Notes: generated by a model not told the origin, from the letters alone. A stretch of DNA of 64,000 bases from Armigeres subalbatus (GCF_024139115.2 NC_085140.1:236966371-237030370); one strand, 5' to 3'; shown: positions 22,706 to 35,784, counted from the first letter of the stretch. Made by a program: numbers and translations.

Positions 22706-22940
22706 AATGGCTTATACCAAATTTTCAAAGCAACTTATCTGCTTTTGTGAACAAAGATTCAAACGTCGATTCGACGAATCGCATTGCACTCCCACGCAAA
22801 CCAACACCACCAATAGTTAGCAGAAGTCTTCACCTACGTGCTAATGGTGTTGGTGTGCGTATGAGTGCTATCAGTTTTGTCAAATCGACGTTTGAATCTT
22901 TGTTTACAAAAGCAGATAAGTCGATTTGAAATTTTGGTAT
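22706..22940. repeat. palindromic MITE, first of a pair
   Basis: The arms ACCAAATTTTCAAAGCAACT / inverted and CTTATCTGCTTTTGT pair, enclosing a second pairing block (CAACACCA / TGGTGTTG). Its sister follows at 22955. Confidence 0.65.
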
Positions 22941-22954
22941 TGATATATTATATC

Positions 22955-23182
22955 AAGACAAAATTTTCAAAACGACTTATCTGCTTTTGTAAACAAAGAT
23001 TCAAACGACGATTTGACGAATCTGATAGCTCTCCCGCAAACCAACACCACCAATGGGTAGGTGAAGGTTTTCGCTACCTGTTTATGGTGTTGGTTTGCGT
23101 GGGTGAGCTATCAGATTCGTCAAAACGTCGTTTGAATCTTTGTTTACAAAAGCAGATAAGTCGTTTTGAAAATTTTGTCTTG
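22955..23182. repeat. palindromic MITE, second of a pair
   Basis: This is the same family as 22706-22940, with longer and cleaner arms (AAGACAAAATTTTCAAAACG / inverted). It lies 15 bp after the first copy. Confidence 0.65.
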
Positions 23183-23305
23183 ATATTATAATAGCATTAT
23201 AACACATAACACATAACGCTTGTAACGCTTATGTGACTCCTGTTGTGTTTCGGTAACCTCTTGCATCGAATGCTCTTGAGCAAATCGTTGCCCGTGTCAG
23301 CTGTC

Positions 23306-23810
23306 AGTGAGTGTTCGTGTGTGGAAGAAAATCTCTTTGTTGTCAAAATAAAGTATCGAGTTTTATCGCAACATTCAATCGTCGTCCTTTTCTGGTGAGG
23401 AAGTGCTGTCTTTTGTGAATCCATTTCTGGGATATAGCTGAACATACCCATTGTGCGATTAGTTTATTTCGGGAAAGACGTAGTTGTCTAAAATTTCCGT
23501 GGTTAAGTTTCCAAATTGCAAGTGGATTTTGTTCGATTTAATTTCTCTCGTTGGGAGTCGATTGCGTGCTGGAAGTGGGAAGGCCAAAGTAGTGCTCCAC
23601 AGAGTAGTGCCAAGTTCTTTTTTCTCGTTCGCTGAGCGGATGTGTTGTGAAACAGTGACCAGCGGAAATTTGTGAATTTTGCTCGGTGAAGGCCAAATTG
23701 GTTAGTTGAAGCGTCGGTGGTTACTTTCGAACTGCATAGAAGCAATATCGGAAAGGATTTCCCCCTGACAAACCCAGTAATTATTGTGTTATTCAAGGCA
23801 GCAGCAGCAG
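23306..23810 (+). promoter_or_regulatory. probable transcription start and non-coding first exon of the UBE2R-like gene
   Basis: GTCAGTGAGTGTTCGTGTGTG at 23303 fits an arthropod initiator (TCAGT, A at 23306). About 500 bp with higher GC and no transposon resemblance follows, ending CAGCAGCAGCAG before a strong donor, GTAAGA, at 23811. No coding exon on this strand lies between here and the acceptor at 46498, which sits 124 bp before the UBE2R start codon. The link between the two is inference; it could belong to an unrelated non-coding transcript. Confidence 0.4.
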
Positions 23811-24830
23811 GTAAGATGTCCGCCATTGTTTTTATCTGGTTTTTATTCGTTTCGGTGCTCCAATCGTAGAATATTTGCGAAATGTGTATTTTAGGCAATA
23901 TACTTTTATTTAGATACGCAATTGAGAGTTTGGCTTGATTTTTCTATGCGGAATTACATAAGCTGCAACAAAGACAAACTATTAGGTCATTTTTTAAACA
24001 AATTTTGTAATACCAGGGCTGGTAACCAGTAACTTTTTATTATCTTGCTTCTTGAGGTTTGTAATTTGAAAGAGGTTTTTGTGTAAGGCAATTTATATTA
24101 CATTTTTGTATTTATGATATAACTGTTTTGCTTACGGCAAATAATAAAAAAAGATAAACAATGGAATTTATGCGGGTGGTTTTAGAGATAATATCATACT
24201 CATTTATTGGGCAACGGAATATTAGTACCAAGTGAAGTACTACTCAACTCACCTGCGAATTTGTCTTCCTATCGAAGAAGGTGGTTTAAAATTCACCCGA
24301 CTCGTTTGGTCATATAGTTTTACTATGCCTGTCAATCTTTATATACATTAAATTACGATTACATCCGCAAACATTGAAAGCTCTCTGTGTATCCAGTATA
24401 CAAGTTCAATCTTGTAGATTACCTTCAACGTTGTATGAAAGTTCGAAATGTTCACTAATTTCTTTTTTCATGAAATTGTTCAGATATTCTATTAATAAAC
24501 ACCTGGAAGCCCAAGACGATTTGAACGAATTGAAAATCTTGATATTGGTCGATTCATTGGCGAATTAATTTGTGATTAAATAATTCCAACTGTTTTATTT
24601 GTGTAGGGAAGACTTTCAGGTTCATACTTTTACATCCGGACCAGAACACTGTTTTTTTTTCAATGCAAAGGTTTGAGAGGATGAGGTTTTACTGCTGGAA
24701 TGGATGCAAGTGTCGTGTATTGAAAAGAGTGATACACTGGATTGCGCTATCGCGCGATCCCATTGCTGAACTATGGCAAGGTGATGGTGATGGCGCAGAA
24801 TACTATGGCAAGGAGATGGGTCTTTCGTTT
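23811..24830 (+). other. intron sequence, no feature seen
   Basis: AT-rich and unique-looking, without coding frames or element ends that I can identify. Confidence 0.35.
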
Positions 24831-24834
24831 ATTA

Positions 24835-26690
24835 TTTATTTATTTAGCCTAAGGTCGGGGTGGTTTCTGCAGTACATAACTATCGTCTTCATTCAGGACG
24901 GTCCATGGCTGTACGTCGACAGCCACGCAGTCTGCGAAGAGTCCGCAAATCGTCTTCTACTTGATCGATCCACCTTGCCTGCTCTGCACCTCGCCTTCTT
25001 GTTCCCGTGGGATCATTGTTGAGAATCTTTTTTTTACCGGATTTTTGTCCGACATTCTGGCTACGTGTCCGGCCCACCGGATGTTGCAATTCGTGGTTTG
25101 TTCGCATCCTCCACGAACCGTCCGCCATCTGCACCCCACCATAGATGGTAACAAGCCATGAAAACGACGCTATCGCATTTGTATAATACAAGTTGGAAAA
25201 AACTGATTCGAATAGGCGGCCCCTAACGATGGGGTTCGATGAAACGCTTTGTTCTCGCTCATGTCATGTTGGGGACCATATTTTTTCGACCAGCTGTGTA
25301 AAACAAATTGAAATGCATCATCAGAACCGGTGCCCCCGCAATTGGAGCTTATTGAAAAAAAAATATAATGGGTTGTAGCCCCCCGAATCAGTTCATTATC
25401 GTAACAGCTACCGAAAAACGTCTCTCACGGTATGCTACCTATCGAGAGTGTATACAGACATGATAAGTGAGAGATTTGCTCATTCTCCTTTGGATTCAAA
25501 CCCTGATCCCTGCCCTTCGTATTACTCCCTCCAAAGCGATGTTGAATAGCAGACACGAAAGACCATCACTTTGTCGTAACCCTCTGCGCGTTTCAAAGGG
25601 ACTTGAGAGCACCCCTGGAACTCGAACTACGCACGCCACCCGATCCATCGTCGCCTTGATCAACCGTATCAGTTTATCCGGAAATCTGTTTTCGTGCATT
25701 AGCTGCCATAGCAGATCCCGATCGGTTGTATCATATGCGGCTTTGTAGTCGATAAATAGATGACACGTTGTATTCGCGGCATTTCTGCAATACCTGACGT
25801 ACGACGAACACCTGGTATGGGGTAGAGCGTTCACCAATAAATCTCGCCTGGTACTGCCTCACGAACTCTCTTGCGAATGGTGTTAGTCGGGGTCAACAAA
25901 ATATGGGAGGGTACCTTGTTGGCGTCGTTCAGCAATGTGATTGCGAGGTAGTTGCTACACGACACCTTCCATCCACTCCTGCCTCACCACCGTATATAAA
26001 CAGCTCTCCTGGTATTTGGTCAACTCCTGCGGCTTTGTTGTTTTTTAGCCGGCCGATCTCCTCCTGGATTTCCTGGAGATTCGGAGCCGGAAGCCATTTG
26101 TGCTTATTTTGCGTCTCGTATGACTCAAGAATTGTCGACTTCGACACGTCTCACGTGAGGGGGAGGTATCGACAATTCTCACTTCATTCGAAACGCCTCA
26201 CCTCATACGAGACGCAGAATAGGCATAGTTCATTACCATATTGCCACCGTTGTCTACCATATCGCCAGTCAGGTGCTCTTAGTAGTGCTGCCGCCTCCTT
26301 TGGATCACCTCACGCTCGTTTCTAAGAAGGTTCCCGTTTATGTCCTTACACATATCGGGCTGTGGCACGTGGCCCTTACGTGAACGGTTCAACTTCTCAT
26401 AGAACTTTCGTGCGTTATTAGCGCGGTACAGTTCCTCCGTCTCTTCACGGTCTTGATCTTCCTGCTGGCGCTTTTTCCTCCGAAAAATCGAGTTTTGTCT
26501 GTTCCGCGCCCGTTTATATCGTGCCTCGTTCGCCCTCGTGCGGTGTTGCAGCAATATCGCCCATGCTGCATTCTTCTCCTCAACTAACTGCTCACATTCG
26601 CCGTCATACCAGTCGTTTCTCTGATCCGGGGGCACCGTGCCTAGTGCAGCGGTTGCGGTGCTTCCAATGGCGTATCGAATATCAAGTGTT
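24835..26690 (-). mobile_element. decayed RTE-clade retrotransposon, internally rearranged
   Basis: On the minus strand there are linker (26279-26680), part of the RT palm (25496-25837, with Y-K-A-A-Y-D and G-L-R-Q-S-D) and the C-terminal region (24889-25150), with the simple ATTTATTTATT tail at 24835. The catalytic F-A-D-D box is missing. Unrelated sequence replaces it at about 25152-25500, and a MITE sits at about 26095-26228. Confidence 0.75.
26095..26228. mobile_element. palindromic MITE inside the RTE copy
   Basis: TTTTGCGTCTCGTATGA and TCATACGAGACGCAGAAT form inverted ends, with an inner pair GAATTGTCGA / TCGACAATTC. It interrupts the RTE linker. A fragment of the same end occurs near 31012-31040. 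Confidence 0.6.
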
Positions 26691-26779
26691 GATAAATCGC
26701 TAAGAATTATAATTTTCTGAAATGAAAAATATTCTTTGTTTTGGGCAGTGCAACATATTTTGAACCCCCAAATGTACAC

Positions 26780-27682
26780 ATTTTGGACAACCCCAATTTA
26801 GTCTCATTAATGTCGAATTTCTCATTTAGGGGGAAATGCTTATCTAATCTTCCGGTCAATTACATCTTATAGTGCATACTCCTGTATATACACGATTGTG
26901 ATGCATCACCTGTGCTAAATGTGCACATATTACATGGTAATCTAACTTGATTGTCTGCTTTTTTAGAATTCCCAATAAGATTCCGTTGAAATATCACAAA
27001 GGATGGTAATTGTTTGTGGAAAGGGAAGAAAAATGCAGTGGGTACCGGCCAAGTCCCCCCTGGCGGTACTAAAATGATAAGCGGGAACAATACCTAATTC
27101 CATTTAAATCTTTTAGTATCATTAGTGATTACCACTCGTTGACCCATGCTCGACCAAAATAGTAAAATTTAGCTTGAATATTTTAATTTTGTTTGATTTT
27201 TATTTTTTTGCCATCGAATTATTAGGAGCTTATTTTCAGCGGCATATAATGCAAGAGAGGGTAAAAACTCTGCGTTGTATAGAACAGTTTATGAGGTCCC
27301 CGATTCGGTGCATTATTGCACTGCCGTGTGGAGCTTAGTTGTCCCGTGTCGTTTATTGCGATGTCGCTCTCGCATCTTGAACGCTTTTGCTTGAACAAAT
27401 CATTTTATATAAAGGCTGGTCATGTTAATAATTCATTCCAGGGGCGTCTCGTGAACTTTTGGTACACCTGTTCTATCAGCCTGCTAAAAAAAATATGCAT
27501 CAAGCTGAGTGGTTTCGAATGAAAGTTGTGTATTTAATCTAATATTACAACCTTTTCTTGTGCAACCTAACCAAACATCAGTCCACTGAAATGTTTTCGA
27601 GTATAGTTTTTCAAATTTTGTGAAAACTATGCCTTTTTCTCTATCTTGATTGATTTTGATTATTTGGGAAAAAAACATTAAA
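26780..27682 (+). other. intron sequence, no feature seen
   Basis: No coding frame, element end or repeat that I can support. Confidence 0.35.
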
Positions 27683-27915
27683 TCGGGACTGCTTTGCGAT
27701 TTGGGCGTATCTTATTTTGAAAACAAACATTGCTTCATGGATTCCGGAGAATGCAAGCGTTTCCATCCTAAACTAATTCCCTTATCCGGTAGAGGAAAGC
27801 TTAATCTGTCGGATCCATACTGTGGTTTCCTCATAATATGCTTGTTTTAGTAGGAATTCCCCTTCCAATGTTTGTTTACAAAATAAGTTACGCCCAAATC
27901 GCAAATTGGTCCCGA
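27683..27915. mobile_element. MITE with about 48-bp inverted ends
   Basis: The left end TCGGGACTGCTTTGCGATTT and the right end AAATCGCAAATTGGTCCCGA pair. The match continues through TTGGGCGTA and AAACAAACATTG. It is 233 bp long with no coding content. Confidence 0.65.
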
Positions 27916-28227
27916 AATAATTCAATTTTATAATATTTTATAATATTAAAATTTTGATGTCTCTTTCGAAAACTCAAACATTAATTTATTATTGTTCTTG
28001 ATGCTGAGTTGTTTATGATGCATAATTATCAGGAGAAAAAAGAAAAACAAACCGTTCCCAATCATCGAATAATGAACGAAAGCGTGCGCGGTGCGCCTTT
28101 CGGCAAAGCACAGCCTGACACTTCGACCGAGTCTAACGAGTCTAACCGAAGGTACGTAGCGTCGTTGATTGTTCTCGCAGCGCGTCGAACGGGTTGGACT
28201 CCTGCGCAACATAGCAGAACTTGCATC

Positions 28228-28563
28228 TAGAGATGTCGTAAAATCCCGATTAATCGATTAGTTACTAATCGATTACTCTTGATTCTTGTCGATTATTGAA
28301 TCGATTAATCATTGTATAGTAATCGATTCAAAATTAATCGATTATCACAACGATGAATCGATTAATCGAAATAATCAATTAATTTTCGACATCCTTATGA
28401 TGTCGTAAAATTCTGATTAATCGATTAGTAACTAATCGATTACTCACGATTCCTCTCGATTATTGAATCGATTAATCGTTGGGTAATAATCGATTCAAAA
28501 TTAATCGATTATCCCAACGATGAATCGATTAATCGAAGTAATCGATTAATTTGCGACATCTCT
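28228..28563. mobile_element. 336-bp element built of TAATCGATTA palindromes
   Basis: It is flanked by a 9-bp direct repeat (ACTTGCATC at 28219-28227 and 28564-28572). The ends AGAGATGTCG / CGACATCTCT are inverted. The interior is two related halves of about 165 bp, each packed with ATCGATTAATCGAT-type words. Confidence 0.7.
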
Positions 28564-28572
28564 ACTTGCATC

Positions 28573-30356
28573 CAAACACTGCTTCGCATTCGAAAGAGGA
28601 TGATGTGAGGAAACGAAGAAAGCTGGCAACGCTCACGCTGGTTCTCTGTGCGCGGTGAACGAGTGAGCATACCAAGGAGGAAATTATTTCAAAACTTTTG
28701 TAATGGCGCAAGACTTTACATTTGACTTCTGGCAGCGCTGCTGTTGGTTCTTTATCATGAATCGTACGACTGGCAAAAGCTTTCTAGGGTAAATCACTAC
28801 TTGGGCCTATGGACCCGGTTCCCGGCTCACTGCACAGAAAACTAATGATTTATACTGTTTGAAAGCCGTAGGTTCATGATTGATAATTTTTTTAAAGTCT
28901 CCCATTTATTTTTCACAATACTCAATATTTTTCAACCACTTGTTTTACTCCTAATTAATCCAATTGTAGAAAACAAAAATGTATATTTCAAAATTTCGCT
29001 CTCCGATGCCACACCACTGAGCCGGAGTGATTCTTTTCACTTTTACAAAACGGTATCATCAAATAAACACCTACCTGAAAATCGTCACAGTGCTCTATAC
29101 AACCATTGCTTGAAGCTGTTAATCACTACACCATAATTCTAAACACACGCGCTTCAATTCTTCATAATTTTTCGTTTCACTAGAACTTATTTAAACACAT
29201 TAGAATACATTTTAAAATGTATCCTCAAACCGAACAAAAAATCACCTCGGTCCAAGAATTTCTTGCCGTACCGTGCTGCCAAAACGCCCAGGAGTATGAA
29301 AATGATCTTTCATTGTTAATAGGAAAATTGTCTAATACGTGGACGCTATCATGTTATTTATAATTCTCTCGATTTCAAAAGGTGAAAAAAATATTGTTTT
29401 TAAGTATTAGGAAGAAATTTGGATGAGTAAATATCATCTTCTCAACCGAATAAAAATGATTATGAATAATACCATCTGGCATCTTGTTGTCGTGGAACGT
29501 GCATATTTTTGTTTACGTCGCATTTTCTACCGTCCCGAGAGAGAAAGAGAGTGAAATGTTGAGAGATTGAGCGAAATTTTGCTTAGGCCGGGAACTGGTT
29601 TGGAAGTGGGCCGGAAATTAAATCGCTATGACTGAAATGAGTGCTGCACCTCGTTAATTAAAATCAAATAAAAGCTTTTTTGAACGATATTTAGCACGGA
29701 TAGCTATTTTTTAATCAGAAGTGAACATCAATGCAATATTATACAGCCCACAAAATTCAGGAAAAGTTGCTTCCTGTCATAAATATCAATTAAATAATGC
29801 AGTCGTATACAAGTTAGGCCGGGAATGGGGTAAGAAACCCTATTCAGGTGCAATGCGACTGTTACTGTACGCCAAGCATGTGGCGTTGAGTTGATCTGTC
29901 TACGCAATATTTTGTTTCGTTAGATATTAAACCATCATTGGAAGTATTACGTGAAACTTTGTTTAAAAATTTTACTGGGTAATTATTTGCCCTAATAATT
30001 AATAGCTTAGAAATTAATTGTAAGGACATTAGTTTCCTACTTCTGAACTAAAAATGGTTACCTGTTCCATGAACAGGTAGAACGTATGGACGAGGCGCCT
30101 CTGATTCATTCTAGTGCTCAAATCTTTTGGTAGATACTTCTCCAACAAAATGTATCTTAGAATTATGAATAGATGTTGAATAATGTTGAAATGTTTAGTA
30201 TAATGTTGAAGTGGAACTAAGACGAGTTAGTTTTTGCATCTAAGGAGACGACTCTTTTCAACATTGGCGTAACTAGCCAAGATGGCTAAGGGGGCTATAG
30301 CCCCTTCATCTATTTTCTCTATTTTTCTAAAAATACAAAGTTAATTGCCTACATTA
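28573..30356 (+). other. intron sequence, no supported feature
   Basis: Two stretches around 28800 and 29580 share a GGCCGGGAAC-like word in opposite orientations, which may be old element ends. There is nothing firm and no coding frame. Confidence 0.3.
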
Positions 30357-30654
30357 CTGCCGTTGGACGCATAAATGTCACATGTTACATTTTAACATTT
30401 TTGAGGTTTTGATGTTTATCGTCATAATTTGATACGTATTTTTGAAATATTTTGTCAACACATACGTTTTATTCTAGAAAACTCGAAAAAAATCATAAGT
30501 CAATTTGTCACATTCGAACAAATGGACGCATACTTGTCACACCGGGATAAATATACGCATACTTGTCACACTAAAAAAAAAGAGATATAAAAATCTCATA
30601 AAAGGACACATAGCACTGCGTGATGTGTCCTGAGGACCGTCCATAAAATATACC

Positions 30655-31419
30655 ACACTCTAAAAAATCATCACGTCATATTCACGTGAAAAATCACGTA
30701 ACTGATCTGTCTCGAACAAACGACGAGTGTTACGTGAAATTTTTAGAAGAATTTTTTTTTTCAAACATTCTCGAATTAAAAAAATGTTCAGAAAAAATTA
30801 ACTTTTCGTTTAATCCGCAGCAATAATATTAGCTATTTTCGAGCAAGAAAGTGGTTTCAAATTCTCAGCGATACTCATTGACATCATTTCTCAACAATTC
30901 TGATAAACATCATTCGACATCCGCCGGTAAATTCGATTTTTTCTTCAACAGTGTTTATGCGATAACTCCGAAGCGCACTAAATGACGGCATTTCCTTTCC
31001 AATGATCACCTTATACGAGACGCAGAATAGGCAGGGGGGAGGGGGCGAAAAGGTCTCCTATTTATGGGCAGTCGCTGATCAGTTTTACATTTATTCCAAA
31101 ATCACTATATTGCCAATGCCCAATACATTTCAAAACATGTAGTGGTTATCTGCTGCCATGTAACTATCACTAAAAGTTCACGTAACTAGTACGGAGAAAT
31201 CATGTCAGGTTCACCTGATGAAACACGTAACTACTTTCAAGCTTCACGTCATTAGTACTGAAGATCCAGTCAGATTCACCTGAAAAATCACGTAACTTAA
31301 GGAAACTAAGTTTTGTTCAGGTTACATGTCATTCAGGTCACTCTCACATGAAAAGTATGGTGAATGAGAACCACATTTGTTTTCAGGTAAATATGACGTG
31401 AATATTTTTTCAGAGTGCA
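30655..31419. mobile_element. 765-bp non-autonomous TIR element nested in the 2.9-kb transposon
   Basis: The ends CACTCTAAAAAATCATCACG and CGTGAATATTTTTTCAGAGTG-like form inverted repeats. The word TCACGTAAC / GTTACGTGA recurs several times inside. It contains a stray piece of the 26095 MITE family near 31012. Confidence 0.6.
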
Positions 31420-31953
31420 TGCTTTTAGGGTCATCTACAATCCACGTGGATAGTTTAGAAGGGTGGCTGGTAAGTATGCAAGGTCTTTCCCTACTTTCAG
31501 AATTTATATGGGCGGTTGTCCATGGCAGAAGAGGGGAGGTATTATATTGTCTAGAACCTCTCCAAGTATAACGTGAAGTAGAGAATCAAACTGTGATCTA
31601 ACTAAAATATTCAAGAACCATAAAAATGTGATAAAGAGGAACCCTTCAGCAAACCCGTTTCCTTGTAAAACTCAATTATTGTGACATGTTATGGCGATAA
31701 ATTTTATTCAACGTATGAAACAAGAACAAAAATTAATCAGAACCTTCTTGCTTCATCGGACGATCAATGAAAAACGATTTTTCCTCTTCGGTAACAACAG
31801 GTTGAACTACTTTCATTAAAGAAGTTTTCTTTTCTTAAATTCCTTGAGGAGCATATTGCCAACGTACATTTGTATCAAAAGAGGATGAATCCTTTACAAC
31901 CAACTTACATTGCTTCTTGGAAAACAACTCGCAGTATTTAAGGTCTTTACTGT

Positions 31954-32360
31954 TCATAACGACTTTTTTTCAAACACCACTTTTCGCATGGAATCCAGGT
32001 ACGGGCGTGGCTTACAGTGGTTTATCGCATACTCCAAAACGGTGAGCTTTGTAGAAGTCAGTTGCTTGCATATCAAGTACGTCAACATTGTTCTTTGCAT
32101 TGCCAACCATAGACTTGAAATTTTCATAACTGACGACACGTTCATGGCGCATTTTGGAATCAAACGCCGCTTGGAAAGAGTCAGCGGCCTTCAACGTATG
32201 TCCCGATTCAAAGTTCTCCAACAATATGCGCTCGACCTGAATTTCATTACTGTTTATGAGTAGGGTCATGTGATGGAATAAATTTCAGTTCTTATTTTGC
32301 GAACAACAATAATCCAACCAAAAGATAATTGTCTTCAGGTCAGCGTTTGAGGAAACTTTG
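31954..32360 (-). pseudogene. decayed DDE-type transposase-like fragment
   Basis: On the minus strand a stretch with W-L-D-Y-C-C-S-Q-N-K-N is followed, after an in-frame stop, by L-E-N-F-E-S-G-H-T-L-K-A-A-D-S-F. These look like the second Asp block (D-x-C-[SA]-[AQ]-Q-N-K) and the G-H-T-x3-A-D block found in a family of insect transposon proteins that I know by motif but cannot name to superfamily. The remainder upstream is too degraded to follow. Confidence 0.45.
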
Positions 32361-33245
32361 AGGAAACAGCTAAGGATTTCGTTGGCTGTGCGACTGGCTC
32401 GGACCAAATGCACGCAGACAATGGGAATGCTCGTATGTAGGGACCAACAGGCGCAAAGCGCTTATTTAAGACCAACAGCCTTTATGACAAAATAATGCTC
32501 TTGAAGCAATTTAACCGTGGAAGCCGTATGACCTTGAAAATAAGTTCATAACTTACAAATAATTGAGAACTTTTTGCAAATCCACAGAAAAAACTTCTTC
32601 ATCTGGTAGCACTTTGTAACCATCATCTCGATAAGACAGTCGTGATTCCTTTGGACGTTGAATATGTAGTGCATGTCCTTGTCCAGGGCAAGGAAACTAC
32701 GCCACTGCCGCTAAAAACCGGGTGTTCAACCTCTTGGACCGATAATGGAACGTTTGCCGGCTCCGCAAACAGAAAAATATCACCTGTTTCTTTTTTTAAA
32801 TCGAGCCCGAGGAAGTCCTCTTCCGATTCCGCGCCACTGGATTGTCTGTATTGGATATTCCATTTCCGGTTCCACTTCTACCGACAGCAAAAAATCACAC
32901 TTAAGAAATACAATCGCCGCTCGCTAAATGTAAAAACAAATTAACAACAACTATCTCTCAGTTCACGGTGTGACAAATATGCGTACATTTTTCGCCTGAC
33001 CAGTGAATTTCGCGGCATAAGTGTCACATTCGGGGTTTGATAGAAAAAACATGGAAAAAGTAGTTGTTTTTGGCAATGTTTCAGTCCGGCCCAACGAATA
33101 TGAATATTCTTCTATAGTTTATTGCGTTAAAGTCAATAAAAAAGCGAAATTTTGCGATAATAGGATGAATGCATTTTGAAACTTCAAATGCGTTTTTCTC
33201 ATTTTTCTCGTTTGTAACATGTGACATTTATGCGTCCGACGGCAG

Positions 33246-34984
33246 ATTATGGGTGGAAATGCTTCGTTGGACCGTACCAGATTTTTATACGTGATGTAGG
33301 CAATTATCTTGAAACTAGATTTTTCTACAGGATAATTACATCAAAGTTTATTATAATGTTGATATGAAGGTATCTACCTCTAATTTGATTGTGTTACGGC
33401 TAGAGGGATTTCTAATATAATTTTTGTTATTTCAACAACTAACCAGACAGATTCATGATACATTTTGTTTCAATATTTTTCTGAAATAAATATCCCTTTC
33501 CTTGGATATGTTACCTTGCCGCGGTGGGTGGGTTTGGCAACCAAAGACATATCCTGTCGTGATGGTATCACATGTTGAATATTTTTGTTTAATGCCGCGT
33601 TATAATTGGCATTTACGCACTGATCTTATGGATGTGATCCAACGGACGTCGAGTCTTGGAGCCTTGAATGGTAGTGCAGTCAGGCAGACCCTATCCCTCA
33701 GTGATAATGGTGGTAGATCTTTTGTTTTCTGCAATACTTTTCTGAAGCGTTCCCTGATTATGATGAGTCGTAGCCGTCCTTAATTCTTGCTAGATATGTA
33801 CTTATTTTTATTGTGTGTGATCAAGTTTATCGACGGTGATAGAGAATTGACTGTTGGATTCACTGAGTAGAAGTTTTATCAAAACTAGGAACGTGGCGCC
33901 TTTTTATTTTGTTATGGGTCACTTTGAAGAACCATAATTAAAAATACTGTAATATTATAACGATGGTATGCAAACAATCTAATGGCTTCATTCTCGATAA
34001 TTTTTACTAATTAATAGGGAATGGGCGTGATGAAGCCTTACTTTGCCGGCGAGAAGTGAATCTATAGCTCTGACCACGACGCACACAATTATAGTTACGC
34101 TTGCTTTTAAGGCTTTAGGACAATTAGACAACTTAGGGACTTTTTCTTCATCTTCGCTTAACGCTTTAACTAGGTTTTTCGTCTAAGCAAAGCTGACCTT
34201 TAGTGATAAACAAATGGAGACAATTTACTGACAGCTATACGTAAACGCAACATAATCTACAAATAGTATAGATTTAAACTGAATAACGTAGGAAACATGT
34301 AATAACTAAGACAGACAAAATGATAGGAGAATTAAACATTGTAAGACGATATGACTAAACATTTGATATGACGATGTAACTAATTATGACTGGGGATACG
34401 AAAATATTGACAATAGAAACATAGACGTGGAGATCAATCATAAGACTTCCTAAGACCATCATCAAATTGAAGCTCATGAACTGTCGAATCTTGTTTGGAG
34501 GCAATTCCGATGCTGTCGAGGACTGAGGACTATCGTAGCCCACAATGATGGTATTCGGCGTTTTCTCGAAATCAAGTTCAGAATATGTAGTGGTTAAAAC
34601 TGTGAGTAAAAAATTTTTGATGATTGCTTGGTGAAAGGTTCTAATGATTCAAACGCTACTGATTTTTATTACAACTAAAGGTAAAACATATAATCATATA
34701 TAATAACTGACATTTCTCCACAGCTTAAATATTCATTATAAAACTATCCCCAACTCTTTAGACAGCGATATACTATGAATATATCCCGCAAAACTTAAAA
34801 CCCCCATGGGTAAAGATGTTGTGAAGCACTATCCTTGAGTTCCTGGTGTTTCATGGACTATATGAATTCCAAATTCACATCGGTGACTTGGCCCCTGGCC
34901 CCCTTATACACCAATAAAATAAAATAAAACAATATTTTTCTGAAATAAATAACTACCCTTGTTATAATTATGTTATGCATTATC
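33246..34984 (+). other. intron sequence, no supported feature
   Basis: Only short frames occur (33502-33783, 34355-34543), neither with recognisable domains. It may hold an unrecognised old retroelement. Confidence 0.3.
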
Positions 34985-34990
34985 GGGTGG

Positions 34991-35276
34991 GGGCCCTCCT
35001 TAGCCGTGCGGTAAGATGCGCGGCTACAAAGCAAGACCATGCTAAGGGTGGCTGGGTTCGATTCCCGGTGCCGGTCTAGACAATTTTCGGATTGGAAATT
35101 GTCTCAACTTCCCTGGGCATAAAAGTATCATCGTGTTAGCCTCATGATATACGAATGCAAAAATGGTAACCTGGCTTAGAAACCTCGCAGTTAATAACTG
35201 TGGAAGTGCTTAATGAACACTAAGCGGCGAGGTGGCTCTGTCTCAGTGAGGGATTTAATGCCAACGTAGAAGAAGA
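34991..35276 (+). mobile_element. Feilai-type SINE, second copy
   Basis: It is about 95% alike by eye to the copy at 14902-15198, with the same boxes A and B and the same (GAA)n tail. Target duplications are not clear. Confidence 0.85.
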
Positions 35277-35784
35277 AGTACATCCGATGATTGCTACAAC
35301 GACTCAAACTGATAGCCCAAGGTGGCCACTGAACCGGGAAAACCGGGAGAACCGGGAATTAATCGGGAATCAGATAGAACCGAAAAAAACCGGCTTCCAT
35401 AACCATGAACCATGAACCGGAAAGTCCATCACCTTGTCTTAGTCCCCGGCGCGATTCGAACGAACTGGAGTGTTCGCCCGAAATCTTCACACAGTTTTGT
35501 ACACCATCCATCGTTGCTTTGATCAGTTTGGTAAGCTTCCCAGGGAAGCTGTTCTCGTCCATAATTTTCCATAGCTCTACGCGGTCTATACTGTCGTATG
35601 CCGCCTTGAAATCAACAAACAGATGGTGCGTTCACGGCATTTTTGAAGGATTTGCCGTACAGTAAAGATCTGGTCCGTTGTCGAGCGGCCGTCAACGAAG
35701 CCGGCTTGATAACTTCCCACGAACTCATTCACTAATGGTGTCAGGCCATTTAGCCGAAGGTCATTAGGCCGAATTAGCAAAAAG

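Larger units (their letters stand above)
30357..33245. mobile_element. 2.9-kb TIR transposon with transposase remains
   Basis: Inverted ends of about 32 bp with one mismatch (CTGCCGTYGGACGCATAAAT, continuing to TGTTACA) lie at 30357 and 33245. ATTA on both sides may be a 4-bp target duplication. Near both ends is the repeated word ATACTTGTCACAC / GTGACAAATATGCG. A degraded transposase-like frame lies on the minus strand at 31954-32360, and a smaller element is inserted at 30655-31419. Confidence 0.7.

Noticed and set aside
28228..28563. CRISPR-like array of evenly spaced repeats
   Set aside because: The repeated words are palindromic, overlapping and unequally spaced, and the host is a eukaryote.
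33502..33783. 93-codon frame on the + strand
   Set aside because: No recognisable domain and frequent stops in the surrounding frames; may be part of an old retroelement but cannot be supported.
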